Below, piece after piece: positions 40,994 to 51,225 of a DNA stretch of 64,000 nucleotides. Positions within the stretch are counted from its first letter, which is position 1; each line of letters opens with the position of its first letter. Both the position numbers and the translations under genes were made by a program. Origin of the DNA: Bacteroidetes bacterium UBA1941 (GTDB lineage Bacteria; Bacteroidota; Bacteroidia; Chitinophagales; LD1); the NCBI GenBank assembly GCA_002336805.1, contig DDEZ01000008.1, forward strand, positions 1-64,000, in the 5' to 3' direction. The notes beneath the pieces are model-generated. The model ran no database searches. It was given only the letters and a program-made list of their open reading frames with translations, and was not told where the DNA came from.

Positions 40994-43258
40994 ATGAAGT
41001 ATCTGTATACCATCTTATTTGCGCTCATCGGCCTCGGAGCCTATGCCCAGGAGGAGCTGACCCCTCTCCCATCCGACCCGCGGCTCTATCATACATTTCC
41101 CGCCAGGCCACTGTCCGCAGGCCTGCACAAAAGTGGCCTGATCGTGCAGCATGGTAGCTTTCTGATAGAGACAGACACTTTGTCTATCCCTTTCATAGAT
41201 GACTTTTCGTACAATACGCTGAAGCCCTTTCACTTTGAGCAGTATATCTATGATACGATCTATCGCACCTACGGACCCTGCGATAGTGTGATGGGAGTCT
41301 CTGTAGATACCGTGCGCCTCAGCACCGTGCAGTCATATACCTACTCCTATGATCTCACGCTGCATCAGGTAGACTCTACACCTACTCAGCCTATAGTTTT
41401 CCACTACTATCCTCAGCTGGGCACCGATTGCTTCAACTATCTGGCGGATTCTATCACCCTCTATCCGCTCTGGTATCACTATACTTTTGACTCTGCCGGC
41501 AATGCTTTTCGTCCCGTGCTGGATAGCATAGCCAGAGATACAGTCATCACCTACTCTGCTATGCTCCTGCGTGCCAAGATGCCCGCCTATACCAAGTGGC
41601 TGGACAACTATGCTACACACAATTACAACTTCCCTTACCTGCCACCGTCTATAGGCGTAGCTACGCTGGATGGGCTGAATGAAAAAGGGCGCCCATATGA
41701 TATCACCAGCCAGTCTATCTATCGCTCTGCAGATACGCTGACATCGAAGCCCCTGGATCTTGGCGGCTTGGGAGACGCGGATTCGGTTTACCTTAGCTTT
41801 TACTATGAGGCTCGCGGTTTTGGCGACTGGCCAAACCTGTATGACTCATTGAAACTCCAGTTTTACAATGGGTATACTAGTACCTGGGACCAGGTGTGGG
41901 GTATACCGGGTTATCAGGTAGTTCCATCTTTTCCTGATACTTTTCGCCAGGTAATGATACGCATCCCCACTACTATCCTGCCTACGCAGCTGTATATGTA
42001 CAAGGGCTTCCAGTTCCGTTTTCTCAATAACGCATCGTCTACCGGTATGAATGACCACTGGCATATAGACTATGTGAGACTGGACAAAAACCGTTCGGTC
42101 ACAGATACATCTATCAATGATATTGCGTTCCAATACCAGTTTCCCTCTATCCTGAAAAACTATAGCGAGCTGCCCGCCTGGCAGTACGACTCTACCGAGA
42201 GAGCAGACTCTATACGCCTCTATGTGACCAACCTGAACCCCGACCAGGCTGTCAATAACCCACCGGCCACGGCGTATTCCATAGTAGCTACGGAGCTATA
42301 TCCTACAGCGCAATCTACGTACGCCACCACCAGCTCATTCAATGCTACCCTGGAGAATACGATCGAGCTATTCCCCTCTACAGACTATCAGATCGCAGCC
42401 GGTCCGGATAGCACCGTAGTCACCTCACTCGCTACCATCAATGTGCCAAATGCACTGCGCCTGAATGATACAATCAGAGGTACACAGACGCTCAACAATG
42501 TACTGGCCTATGATGACGGCACTGCCGAGATGGCCTACGGCCTGCGTAACCTGTATCTCAAGAAATTTGGATATGAGTTTAACCTGCACCAGCCTGATGT
42601 GATAGTGGGCTATCAGGTCATGTTTACAAATACGGAGCAGGACGTGCATGACCTCGTTTTTTTATTCAACCTGTGGGATAGCATCAGCCTGAATAATCCT
42701 CAGGCAGACGATACCCCACGCTATACCTCAAATAACCAGATACCTCTCTATGTGGACTCTGTGAGCGGCTATGCCACGTACCGCATAGATCCGCTGCCGG
42801 TCGGCACTCACTTTTACTTTGGCTGGTCGCAGACTGACACACGCAACCTGCAGATAGGATATGACCGCAATAGCACAAAGGGCTTTAAGCATATGTATGT
42901 CTACTCTAATGGTGTATGGCTACGCACAGGTGTACAGACGCAGGGCTCGCCTATGATACGCCTGCTCATGCGCCGCTCCAGCCAGATAGCCACAGGTATA
43001 GAGCAGCCACAGCAGACCACCATCAGGGCCTATCCTAATCCGGCCACCGGCCTGGTACACTTTGAGGTGCCTGATGAGCATGGCAGCTACCAGCTACAGC
43101 TGTACAGCGCTACTGGCCAGCTGTGCATGGATCAGACGCTCGGCTCTAGCCATACTACAGATATACAGGGCCTGGCTACCGGCGTATACATGCTGCGACT
43201 CACAGACCTGCACACCGGCATCACATACCAGAATAAGATCGTAAAAGCGGATCAGTAA
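40994..43258 (+). CDS. Large secreted protein with T9SS sorting domain
   Basis: 754 residues from the ATG at 40994 (MKYLYTILFALIGLGAYAQ); an ATG 8 codons earlier adds a poor leader. The long middle is beta-rich and Asp/Tyr-rich with no catalytic motif. Jelly-roll-like parts are suggested by LDLGGLGDADSVYLSFYYEA and FRFLNNASSTGMNDHWHIDY. C-terminal T9SS domain: RAYPNPATGLVHFEV, LATGVYMLRLTD, KIVKADQ. Surface-exposed or released. A TATCTTGG box (40953-40960) precedes it. It ends 2 nt from convergent hutI. Confidence 0.8.
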   Translation: MKYLYTILFALIGLGAYAQEELTPLPSDPRLYHTFPARPLSAGLHKSGLIVQHGSFLIETDTLSIPFIDDFSYNTLKPFHFEQYIYDTIYRTYGPCDSVMGVSVDTVRLSTVQSYTYSYDLTLHQVDSTPTQPIVFHYYPQLGTDCFNYLADSITLYPLWYHYTFDSAGNAFRPVLDSIARDTVITYSAMLLRAKMPAYTKWLDNYATHNYNFPYLPPSIGVATLDGLNEKGRPYDITSQSIYRSADTLTSKPLDLGGLGDADSVYLSFYYEARGFGDWPNLYDSLKLQFYNGYTSTWDQVWGIPGYQVVPSFPDTFRQVMIRIPTTILPTQLYMYKGFQFRFLNNASSTGMNDHWHIDYVRLDKNRSVTDTSINDIAFQYQFPSILKNYSELPAWQYDSTERADSIRLYVTNLNPDQAVNNPPATAYSIVATELYPTAQSTYATTSSFNATLENTIELFPSTDYQIAAGPDSTVVTSLATINVPNALRLNDTIRGTQTLNNVLAYDDGTAEMAYGLRNLYLKKFGYEFNLHQPDVIVGYQVMFTNTEQDVHDLVFLFNLWDSISLNNPQADDTPRYTSNNQIPLYVDSVSGYATYRIDPLPVGTHFYFGWSQTDTRNLQIGYDRNSTKGFKHMYVYSNGVWLRTGVQTQGSPMIRLLMRRSSQIATGIEQPQQTTIRAYPNPATGLVHFEVPDEHGSYQLQLYSATGQLCMDQTLGSSHTTDIQGLATGVYMLRLTDLHTGITYQNKIVKADQ

Positions 43259-43260
43259 CA

Positions 43261-44481
43261 TCAGCTCAGGATCACTCGCTCTACCATGTTATTGGCAAAG
43301 GAGTAAGGCATAAAAGTCAGTGATGGCATTGGCTTTGTGATCATGACACTAGCTTTCTTACCGCGGGTGATACTTCCCATTTCATCATCTACTCCCATGG
43401 CGTAGGCCGCATTGATAGTAGCGGCATTGATGGCTTCTTCAGGCAGCATTTTCAGCTTGATACTAGCCAGTGATAATATAAACTGCATATTGCCGGATGG
43501 AGACGAGCCCGGATTGTAGTCAGTGGCGAGTGCTACAGGCAGCCCGCTGTCTATCATGTGCCTGGCCGGCGGCTCATGCAGCCCCAGGAAGAAGGCAGTA
43601 GAAGGCAGTAGCGTAGGCATGGTATCAGAAGCCAGCAATGCCCGGATCTGCTCATCTCCTGTGTACTCCAGATGGTCTACTGATAGCGCTTGATATTGGA
43701 CCCCTGTCTCTATACCACCGGAGTAGTCCAGCTCATTAGCATGTATCTTGGGGCGCAGGCCATAGCGGGCTCCGGCCTCCAGTATCCGCGCTGTCTCATC
43801 GGCAGAGAAAAATCCCCTGTCGCAAAAAACGTCTATATAATCTGCCAGGCCCTCATCTGCTATGGTGGGCAGCATCTGATCTATCATGAGCCTGATGTAG
43901 CCTTCGTGATCCTGTTTATACTCCGGAGGATAAGCATGTGCGCCCAGAAAGGTGGCCTTCAGCTTCAGACGAGATAGGTCCTTTAGTTTCCTGATCACCC
44001 GCAGCATTTTGATCTCTCCGTCATAAGACAGGCCATAGCCGCTTTTGATCTCTACAGCACCCGTGCCAAATGACTCCATCTCGGCCAGGCGGCCCAGTGC
44101 CGCATCGATGAGGGCACCCTCCGGAACTGTCTGCAGCCTCTTGGCTGAGTTGACTATTCCTCCTCCCCTCCTGGCTATTTCCTCATAGCTCAGTCCATTG
44201 ATCTTGTCTACGAACTCCCCCTCCCTGCTGCCCGCATACACGATATGCGTATGAGGATCACACCAGCATGGCAGTACATATTTGCCGGAGGCATCTACGA
44301 TCTCATTAGCCCTGTCAGGACACTCTGACATAGGACCAAAGGCCTCGATCACACCATGGCTCATCAGCAGGTATGCGTGATCGAGCACGGGTAGCTGCTT
44401 CATAGCATTACCTTTGACCTTAGAGACAGCCTCAGGGCGTACCTGTACGAGGCCTTTTATGTTTGTGATAAGAATAGACAT
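43261..44481 (-). CDS. hutI: Imidazolonepropionase
   Basis: 406 residues. Hydrolyses 4-imidazolone-5-propanoate to N-formimino-L-glutamate, the third step of histidine breakdown. An amidohydrolase with the metal motif CDPHTHIVYAGSREGEF, the substrate loop ARRGGGIVNSAKRLQ, GAHAYPPEYK, KIHANELDYSGG and ATDYNPGSSPSGNM. hutH, hutU and hutG are not next to it, so the pathway genes are scattered or partly absent here. Confidence 0.95.
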   Translation of the reverse strand: MSILITNIKGLVQVRPEAVSKVKGNAMKQLPVLDHAYLLMSHGVIEAFGPMSECPDRANEIVDASGKYVLPCWCDPHTHIVYAGSREGEFVDKINGLSYEEIARRGGGIVNSAKRLQTVPEGALIDAALGRLAEMESFGTGAVEIKSGYGLSYDGEIKMLRVIRKLKDLSRLKLKATFLGAHAYPPEYKQDHEGYIRLMIDQMLPTIADEGLADYIDVFCDRGFFSADETARILEAGARYGLRPKIHANELDYSGGIETGVQYQALSVDHLEYTGDEQIRALLASDTMPTLLPSTAFFLGLHEPPARHMIDSGLPVALATDYNPGSSPSGNMQFILSLASIKLKMLPEEAINAATINAAYAMGVDDEMGSITRGKKASVMITKPMPSLTFMPYSFANNMVERVILS

Positions 44482-44552
44482 AAGGTGTAATATGCGGGCA
44501 ATTTACAATTTAAGCCCATAGTATGCACCAGGGAAGTATGCTTTCTATTCTC

Positions 44553-44560
44553 TACTTTTG
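44553..44560 (+). promoter_or_regulatory. -7 box TACTTTTG directly before aroC
   Basis: Perfect TAnnTTTG with only GCTT before the ATG at 44565. It argues for the 44565 start and for a leaderless message. Confidence 0.45.
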
Positions 44561-44564
44561 GCTT

Positions 44565-45647
44565 ATGGCAGGCAATAGTTTCGGGCAGTTATTTCGCATC
44601 ACGACATTTGGTGAATCTCATGGGCCAGCTATAGGGGTAGTGATAGATGGCTGCCCTGCGGGATTGGAGATAGACGAGTCTTACATCCAGGCAGAGATGG
44701 ACCGGCGGCGTCCGGGCCAGTCTGCTATCACCACTCAGCGCAAAGAATCTGACACGATCCGCATCCTCTCCGGCATCTACGGCGGTCGGACTCTCGGTAC
44801 TCCTGTCGCCATCACTATATCAAACGAGGATGCTAAATCTCAGGATTATAACCAGCTGATAGATACCTATCGCCCGTCTCATGCCGACTATACCTGGGAG
44901 GCAAAATACGGCATGCGCGACCACCGGGGCGGCGGCAGATCCTCTGCACGGGAAACTGCCGCACGTGTGGCAGCCGGGGCCATAGCTAAGGTATTGCTAA
45001 AAGAAAGCGGTATAGACATAGTAGGATATGTATCATCTATCGGCCATATCGCGCTGGACGGGGATCACACCAAACTGGATCTGACCCTCACCGAGAGTAA
45101 TATGGTGCGCTGCCCCGATCCGGCCATAGCACAGCAGATGATAGACCTGATACAGGACGTACGCGCAGAGGGGGATACACTCGGTGGCACCGTGAGCTGC
45201 GTGATACGCCACTGTCCGGCAGGGTTGGGGGAGCCTGTATTTGACAAGCTGCAAGCGGACCTCGGCAAGGCTATGCTGAGCATCAATGCTGTCAAGGGTT
45301 TTGAATACGGTAGCGGATTTGCAGGCACGCGCCTGAGAGGATCGCAGCATAACGATACATTCACACATGATGTCTCCGGCAAAGTGACCACGCAAACCAA
45401 CCACTCCGGAGGCGTGCAGGGAGGTATCTCAAACGGTATGGATATTTACTTCAATGTGGCATTCAAGCCTGTGGCCACTATCATGCAGGACCAGCAGACC
45501 ATCAACCGATCCGGAGAAAATGTGACCCTGCATGCGAAGGGCCGCCATGATCCATGTGTAGTGCCACGTGCAGTACCCATAGTAGAGGCTATGGCAGCCC
45601 TCGTGCTGGCAGACCACCTGCTGCGCTCCCGCCTGAGCAGGATATAA
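44565..45647 (+). CDS. aroC: Chorismate synthase
   Basis: 360 residues from the ATG at 44565 (MAGNSFGQLFRITTFGESHG), the family's normal start; the ATG at 44523 would add 14 odd residues. Converts EPSP to chorismate with reduced FMN, last step of the shikimate pathway. Signatures: GESHGPAIGVVIDGCPAG, RDHRGGGRSSARETAARVAA and RHDPCVVPRAVPIVEAMAAL. No other aro genes nearby. Confidence 0.97.
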   Translation: MAGNSFGQLFRITTFGESHGPAIGVVIDGCPAGLEIDESYIQAEMDRRRPGQSAITTQRKESDTIRILSGIYGGRTLGTPVAITISNEDAKSQDYNQLIDTYRPSHADYTWEAKYGMRDHRGGGRSSARETAARVAAGAIAKVLLKESGIDIVGYVSSIGHIALDGDHTKLDLTLTESNMVRCPDPAIAQQMIDLIQDVRAEGDTLGGTVSCVIRHCPAGLGEPVFDKLQADLGKAMLSINAVKGFEYGSGFAGTRLRGSQHNDTFTHDVSGKVTTQTNHSGGVQGGISNGMDIYFNVAFKPVATIMQDQQTINRSGENVTLHAKGRHDPCVVPRAVPIVEAMAALVLADHLLRSRLSRI

Positions 45648-45657
45648 CAGAAAGCAG

Positions 45658-45682
45658 AACGCCATCCTGGTAAGATGGCGTT
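45658..45682. terminator. Hairpin shared by aroC and the M4 protease gene
   Basis: Perfect 9-bp arms AACGCCATC (45658-45666) and GATGGCGTT (45674-45682) with a 7-nt loop. The T tract is poor on both strands, so termination efficiency is uncertain. Confidence 0.5.
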
Positions 45683-45714
45683 GCTTCGATTTCAGAGAAA
45701 GTTTCTTTTCAGTG

Positions 45715-48700
45715 TTACTCCTTTATGATCCGTGTAGTATATATGGATGTATTAGTCGCGTCCCGGAGGGTCAGCAGATAGACCCCGGCATCCAGGGCTG
45801 CTATATTTACTATCTGGCGCGCAGCTGAGACCGGCTGTGAGGCGATAGTCCTGCCTGTCAGATCGGTGATCTCGATAGATGAGTAGACGGTAGTGCCTGT
45901 CTCTACTACCACTTTGTCATTGCTTGGCACCGGATATACTTTAATTGCTTCATTCGTGGCGGTGGTGATCACACCTGTAGGGTAGCCTATAGTGAGCGGT
46001 GCAGACTGCAGACTGCAGCCATTGCCCGTAGTCACATTGACCACGTAGGTGCCGGCTGTAGTCACAGTGATGGTCTGTGAGGTAGCACCGGTATTCCATG
46101 CATAGCTGGTGTATCCAGCTCCGGCATCGAGTACCACGCTGGACAGAGGGTAGTCGGTAGGACCTTGTGCCGTGATATTGACAGAGAGGCCTGCACACTG
46201 CGCATTGGCACGTGTACCCTTGGTAAACCATACGGAGTACTGAGAATTATTGGACAGCCACGTGATCTGTCCGCCGCCGTTTATGAAGTCCGAAGCCACA
46301 GGCTCTATGCCCACCAACGGTACTGAGTTATTATCTACAGATGTAAAAGTGATCGCATCATCATTTGTACTGTATGACGGGATATTAGCCACAGAGTTTC
46401 CTGTCACGATAGTACCGATATCACCACTGGTGAGGTTTGCTGCCTGGATATCGAAAGTACTGCCATCACTCACATCAAAGGCTACCACATCACTGTGATT
46501 TTTTGAGAATACAGGATTGCCTATGCTGATACCATCAGGCAGATCATTGACCAGCTTGCTGATCTGTCCATTGGCAAAGGTATTGCCCGATATATCCCAT
46601 GCATCCAGCACACCTACATCCCAGTAGCTGATATTTGTGGTGCTGGAGGTGTTATTGAACTCGTTATACTCATCGTAGATCACAAACTCTCCCGTAGGAT
46701 CCCAATCCAGTGCATCAGCATAGAGAGGCCCATTGGTGACTACTCCCTGCGAGTAGGTCGGATTGTAGAGGTGATACTTCATGAACTGCTGACTCACTCC
46801 ATCATAGATATAGATGGCCGTATCCTGGTATTGCGACACCAGCGCGAGCCTATTGCCATCGCGGCTTACGGCTACATTGTCCCAGTCTCCGGTGTTGGTC
46901 ATCTGAGTTTGCACAGGATTATTATAGTCTGCAGTCAGACTGTAGATATTGTGATCAGTACCTACAAAGAAAGCGTAAGACCCATCATCAGTGATGGATA
47001 CATTATTGAGTGCAAAAGTGCTATTGAGTGGATGAAAATCGCTCGCCTGCGGGTTTTGCGGTTTCACCATGTACAGCGCGTTGGCACCGGATGTATTGCT
47101 ATTCTGCAGCATGATCCAGTCCGTTCCTGTCACTGGGTTGTTGTTCGTAGGATTACTATTTGTACCATCATATATCTCTACATTATCAAAAGCTGTTTTT
47201 GCAGCCTGCACCTCTGTAGTGCCGTATAAGTCCTGAGCAGCCTGTACCACGGCCAGGCGGGCATCGAGGAACTGCGAATTTTGGGTAAGGTAGTTCTTTA
47301 GCGCACGATAGTACACCTGCTCTGCTTTTTGCTTCGTCACGGCTGTAGCAAAATAGTAGAAGGCATGGTTTGGTATACCGCTATTGGTATGTACACCTCC
47401 ATGATCGCTCGTTGTATTTACAAACTCACTCATAGTGGCCGGCTGCCATCCATTGCCACCCTGAGAAGCTCCATTATGCGGATTGGAAAGGTCGCGTAGC
47501 GCATTAGACGGGAATACGCCGGGCAGGCAAACCTGCTCGCCGATGGTCCAGTTATTACGGTCTATCATCGTACCAAAAACATCTGCCATGCTCTCATTCA
47601 GGGCACCCGACTGATCCTGATAGGCCAGATTGGCCGTACTCTGTATCACGCCGTGGGTCATCTCATGTCCCGCTACGTCCAGTCCTCCGGCCAGCGGCTT
47701 GAATGCCTGATCACCATTGCCATAGGCCATGAGCTGGCCATTCCAGAAGGCATTGTCCATCGGCTGGCCCTGATCATCATTCACATTGATCACCGAGATG
47801 ATCGTACCACCATTACCATCTATAGAGTTGCGGCTGTGAGTGGACTGGTAGTAGCTATAGGCAGCAGCACCGTTAGCATAGGCCGAGGCGGCATTCTGAG
47901 AGTTTGGCCAGGAGTTGATATTGCTGGTAGTGATATGTGCTACCTGGATATTGGAGGCGGATGCTCCCTGCGCATCCAGTGTCCAGATCGCTCCTACCGG
48001 ATTATCAGGCAGTTGAGACTGTCCCGAGTTGTACATGCTACGTGATATATCTATCATATAGTAGGAACCATTACTATGCTGATATACATTCACAGTTTGG
48101 TTCACTCCGTTCAGGTCATTGAGATGCGTCACTGCGGGCCCCGTGGTGCAGCTGATATTATTGCTATGGAGTACGGCGCCGGTCTGCGCATCAACCATCA
48201 CTTCATACATATTGATGAAGTCTGTCCTCAGAGTTACTTTGTAGGCCCAGCGGTCTTTGTCATTATTTTTATCCTGAGGATATAGCACCAGTTCAGAAAC
48301 CGGACCACTATACTTCAGTAGATCCCTGGTGTATTGATTCATTTGCTTGAGCCCTTTACCAGCCGTTAGCACAGCGATAGTTTGGCTGATCGCAGCCTGA
48401 TCACCTATGAGGCCTGCCGGAGCAGCTACCACAGGCGTAGCTGACCACCGGCCATTGACTACAGTAGAGTGTGGGGTGAAATGCACGATCACTTCCTTGC
48501 CCATCACCGGATATCCCTTATAATTCTGAGAAAACTTGATATGCGTAAAACCTATGCCATCCCGATCTATGCTTTTCACTGTGAGCTCGTGAGCAGGGTC
48601 CTGCAGGTACAGGATAGCTTTATTCTGATCCAGAAATCTGATGGCTTCGTTTGCCACTTCAGCAGAGCCCGCAGCACCTGAAATATTAGCGACATGATCA

Positions 48701-48984
48701 CTCGTCACAAAGATTGGATTCTTCTGATCCTTAGCGTACTTCACATCCCTGATCGCAGACGGCTCATAGCTGGTCCTCTTGTATGGGATGGCATTAAATT
48801 TCAGAGCAGAGAGCGCCTGCTGCACGTGAGCCAATGAGCCGAGGCCGCTTGTGTTGGCCTTGCCGGTAGCTCTGGTCACTGTCTTGAACGGATGTGCGCC
48901 TACCTGGCTGGCGGCCGGCGTTCCGGCCGCGCTCACGGACAGCGTAGCAGCGATTGATAGTACCGTTAGTAATTTTTTGGTCAT
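45715..48984 (-). CDS. Secreted M4 (thermolysin-like) metalloprotease with beta-propeller and T9SS domain
   Basis: 1089 residues from the ATG at 48984 (MTKKLLTVLSIAATLSVSAA). An FTP/PepSY propeptide (about 50-280) precedes the M4 catalytic domain: zinc motif HEMTH (440-444), third ligand Glu464 in ALNESMADVFG, and the active-site His in DHGGVHTNSGIPNH. A roughly 300-residue region of WD40/PD40-like repeats follows (ITDDGSYAFFVGTDHNIYSL; VSRDGNRLALVSQY), then an Ig-like domain and a T9SS domain (IKVYPVPSNDKVVVE, GVYLLTLRDA). Made as an inactive precursor and secreted. A lipoprotein gene lies 13 nt upstream on the same strand. Confidence 0.92.
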   Translation of the reverse strand: MTKKLLTVLSIAATLSVSAAGTPAASQVGAHPFKTVTRATGKANTSGLGSLAHVQQALSALKFNAIPYKRTSYEPSAIRDVKYAKDQKNPIFVTSDHVANISGAAGSAEVANEAIRFLDQNKAILYLQDPAHELTVKSIDRDGIGFTHIKFSQNYKGYPVMGKEVIVHFTPHSTVVNGRWSATPVVAAPAGLIGDQAAISQTIAVLTAGKGLKQMNQYTRDLLKYSGPVSELVLYPQDKNNDKDRWAYKVTLRTDFINMYEVMVDAQTGAVLHSNNISCTTGPAVTHLNDLNGVNQTVNVYQHSNGSYYMIDISRSMYNSGQSQLPDNPVGAIWTLDAQGASASNIQVAHITTSNINSWPNSQNAASAYANGAAAYSYYQSTHSRNSIDGNGGTIISVINVNDDQGQPMDNAFWNGQLMAYGNGDQAFKPLAGGLDVAGHEMTHGVIQSTANLAYQDQSGALNESMADVFGTMIDRNNWTIGEQVCLPGVFPSNALRDLSNPHNGASQGGNGWQPATMSEFVNTTSDHGGVHTNSGIPNHAFYYFATAVTKQKAEQVYYRALKNYLTQNSQFLDARLAVVQAAQDLYGTTEVQAAKTAFDNVEIYDGTNSNPTNNNPVTGTDWIMLQNSNTSGANALYMVKPQNPQASDFHPLNSTFALNNVSITDDGSYAFFVGTDHNIYSLTADYNNPVQTQMTNTGDWDNVAVSRDGNRLALVSQYQDTAIYIYDGVSQQFMKYHLYNPTYSQGVVTNGPLYADALDWDPTGEFVIYDEYNEFNNTSSTTNISYWDVGVLDAWDISGNTFANGQISKLVNDLPDGISIGNPVFSKNHSDVVAFDVSDGSTFDIQAANLTSGDIGTIVTGNSVANIPSYSTNDDAITFTSVDNNSVPLVGIEPVASDFINGGGQITWLSNNSQYSVWFTKGTRANAQCAGLSVNITAQGPTDYPLSSVVLDAGAGYTSYAWNTGATSQTITVTTAGTYVVNVTTGNGCSLQSAPLTIGYPTGVITTATNEAIKVYPVPSNDKVVVETGTTVYSSIEITDLTGRTIASQPVSAARQIVNIAALDAGVYLLTLRDATNTSIYTTRIIKE

Positions 48985-48997
48985 GATGTAGGGTTTA

Positions 48998-49402
48998 TTA
49001 TTGTTTTGGAACAAGCGAATTCAATTTAGTCAGCAGTTCATCCAAAGCCGTATTGCCAGAGGAGCTGCCAGACGCCCATGTATTTGTGTATGCTCTGCCA
49101 TCACGGGTCAGATTCACAAAGGAAGACATGTTGCCTGGTTGATTGACTGAGGCTCCCGCGAAATTAACCTTGCTGATCAGCGCTTCGACCTCCTTCAGGT
49201 CCTTTTTACTTACTGTGGTCAGTTCCTTTTTGCCATCTGACATACTGGATGCCTTTGTTAGTTTTCCATCTTCCTGCAGGGTATACGTAGTCACCACATT
49301 GGTAAAACCGCCCTGATTACCAAAGGTAAGCTGGAAGGGCTGCAGGCTTTTGCAGGATGTGAGTATCATCACTGCGGCAAGGGTTATCAGGGTTTTTCTC
49401 AT
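48998..49402 (-). CDS. Small lipoprotein upstream of the M4 protease
   Basis: 134 residues from the ATG at 49402, whose product has a lipobox (MRKTLITLAAVMILTSC). The mature chain (CKSLQPFQLTFGNQGGFTNV) is beta-rich. The spacing of 13 nt to the protease start suggests one operon, so it may act as a partner, such as an inhibitor or anchoring factor; that is inference. A perfect TAAATTTG box ends 5 nt before its ATG. Confidence 0.7.
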   Translation of the reverse strand: MRKTLITLAAVMILTSCKSLQPFQLTFGNQGGFTNVVTTYTLQEDGKLTKASSMSDGKKELTTVSKKDLKEVEALISKVNFAGASVNQPGNMSSFVNLTRDGRAYTNTWASGSSSGNTALDELLTKLNSLVPKQ

Positions 49403-49407
49403 AGCTG

Positions 49408-49415
49408 CAAATTTA
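49408..49415 (-). promoter_or_regulatory. -7 box TAAATTTG directly before the lipoprotein gene
   Basis: Perfect TAnnTTTG on the minus strand, separated from the ATG at 49402 by CAGCT only. Confidence 0.45.
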
Positions 49416-49554
49416 GGAAGCAAGATACAGTTTATAGAAATAAGTAAAAACAACTTGTTGATTGCACACGGCTTATCAAATGCAATGCCAAAATGATGTG
49501 TATTAGCTCCGCAGGCCCCTTTGCTCAATTATTCTATCTTTAGCCGACTAAAGC

Positions 49555-51225
49555 ATGATCAACGATATTTTCAGAAAGAAAACCGTAGCGAAAGTCATAC
49601 GAGATGCCGAGGAGGGATACGGTGATGGTGAGGCGCACAACTCCCTGCAGCGCTCGCTAGGGGTACGAGACCTGACAGCTCTGGGCATAGCAGCTGTAGT
49701 CGGAGCTGGTATATTCTCCACCATTGGCAAGGCTAGCTATGACGGCGGGCCCGGTATCATACTTCTATTCCTTTTTGTGGCGGTGGCATGCGGGTTTTCC
49801 GCGCTTTGCTATGCAGAGTTTGCCAGTATCGTGCCGGTGAGCGGCAGTGCTTATACTTATTCCTATGTTGCTTTTGGAGAGATAGTGGCCTGGATCATAG
49901 GCTGGGATCTGCTGATGGAATATGCGATAGGCAACATAGTCGTAGCCATATCCTGGAGCGATTACTTAACCTCTTTTATGGCTGGCATAGGTGTGCACAT
50001 ACCAGAGTGGCTCACCATGGGCTACATGACAGCCGCCAGAGGAGCTACACCTGATGCGGTAGCTGCGCTGAATCAGGCTCCTACCCTGCTGGGCATTCCT
50101 TTAGTATTCGACCTTCCGGCTGTATTCATCGTGATAGTGATCACATGGGTCACCTATATAGGCATCAAAGAAAGCCGCAACTCGGCCAATGTGATGGTAG
50201 GAATAAAACTGGCCGTGATAGCGCTGGTCATCTTTGCCGGAGCCTTTTATGTCACGCCGAAAAACTGGGTACCATTTCTACCCAATGGAGCCGGTGGCGT
50301 GTTAAAAGGGATATCATCTGTATTTTTTGCCTACATCGGATTTGATGCTATCTCTACCACGGCAGAGGAGTGCAAAGATCCTCAGCGTGATCTGCCGCGC
50401 GGCATGATGTACTCCCTGGTGATCTGTACAATTATCTATGTGGCCATAGCGTTAGTATTGACAGGTATGGTCAGCTATCAGAAACTGAATGTAGGGGAAC
50501 CTCTTGCGTTTGTTTTCCAGCAGGTACACCTGCCGTGGATGGCCGGTATAGTGGCTGTGAGTGCGGTGATCGCTACTGCCAGTGTGCTGCTGGTTTTTCA
50601 GGTAGGGCAGCCACGCATCTGGATGAGTATGAGCCGAGATGGCCTGCTGCCGCCTGTTTTCAGCCGCATACATCCACGCTTTGGCACGCCCTCGTTTTCT
50701 ACCATATTGACAGGCTTTGTGGTCGGCATTCCCGCCCTCTTTGTCAATATGGACGTAATGGTGGACCTGACCAGCATCGGTACTTTGTTTGCCTTTGCCC
50801 TGGTGTCCGGAGGCGTGATGATGCTGGATAGCATGCCCGATAGGCCTCAGTCTAAATTTCGCACACCGTATATCAATTCTCGGTATATCTACCCGATTCT
50901 CCTTATCGGAGTGATAGTCTTCTGGATCGTAGAATACCAGCCGGTATTTATAGAATATCTGGGCCTACAAGAGGGCTGGATATTTGACAATGTTCGTAAG
51001 GCCGTCCCTCATTATCTATTTCTGGTACTGCTGGTAATACTGGCGGTACAGGCATTCCGCAAAAACCTCTCACTGATACCATTATTAGGACTCCTGGCCT
51101 GCTCGTACCTGCTGTCAGAGTCAGGCGCGACGAATTGGGAGCGCTTCTTCATATGGCTCGTGATAGGTCTGGTATGCTATTTTCTCTATGGCCGCCGTCA
51201 TAGCAAACTGAAAACAAATGCATAA
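49555..51225 (+). CDS. Amino-acid permease (APC superfamily, CAT-like)
   Basis: 556 residues with about 12-14 membrane helices. The first helix contains the substrate-site motif GIAAVVGAGIFSTIGKAS. The charged N-terminal 35 residues are cytoplasmic. GFDAISTTAEECKDPQRDLP and GQPRIWMSMSRDGLLP are typical of cationic amino-acid transporter relatives. The substrate is not certain. Its last codons overlap the NlpC/P60 gene by 8 nt, so the two are translationally coupled. A TATCTTTA box lies 12 nt before the ATG. Confidence 0.92.
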   Translation: MINDIFRKKTVAKVIRDAEEGYGDGEAHNSLQRSLGVRDLTALGIAAVVGAGIFSTIGKASYDGGPGIILLFLFVAVACGFSALCYAEFASIVPVSGSAYTYSYVAFGEIVAWIIGWDLLMEYAIGNIVVAISWSDYLTSFMAGIGVHIPEWLTMGYMTAARGATPDAVAALNQAPTLLGIPLVFDLPAVFIVIVITWVTYIGIKESRNSANVMVGIKLAVIALVIFAGAFYVTPKNWVPFLPNGAGGVLKGISSVFFAYIGFDAISTTAEECKDPQRDLPRGMMYSLVICTIIYVAIALVLTGMVSYQKLNVGEPLAFVFQQVHLPWMAGIVAVSAVIATASVLLVFQVGQPRIWMSMSRDGLLPPVFSRIHPRFGTPSFSTILTGFVVGIPALFVNMDVMVDLTSIGTLFAFALVSGGVMMLDSMPDRPQSKFRTPYINSRYIYPILLIGVIVFWIVEYQPVFIEYLGLQEGWIFDNVRKAVPHYLFLVLLVILAVQAFRKNLSLIPLLGLLACSYLLSESGATNWERFFIWLVIGLVCYFLYGRRHSKLKTNA

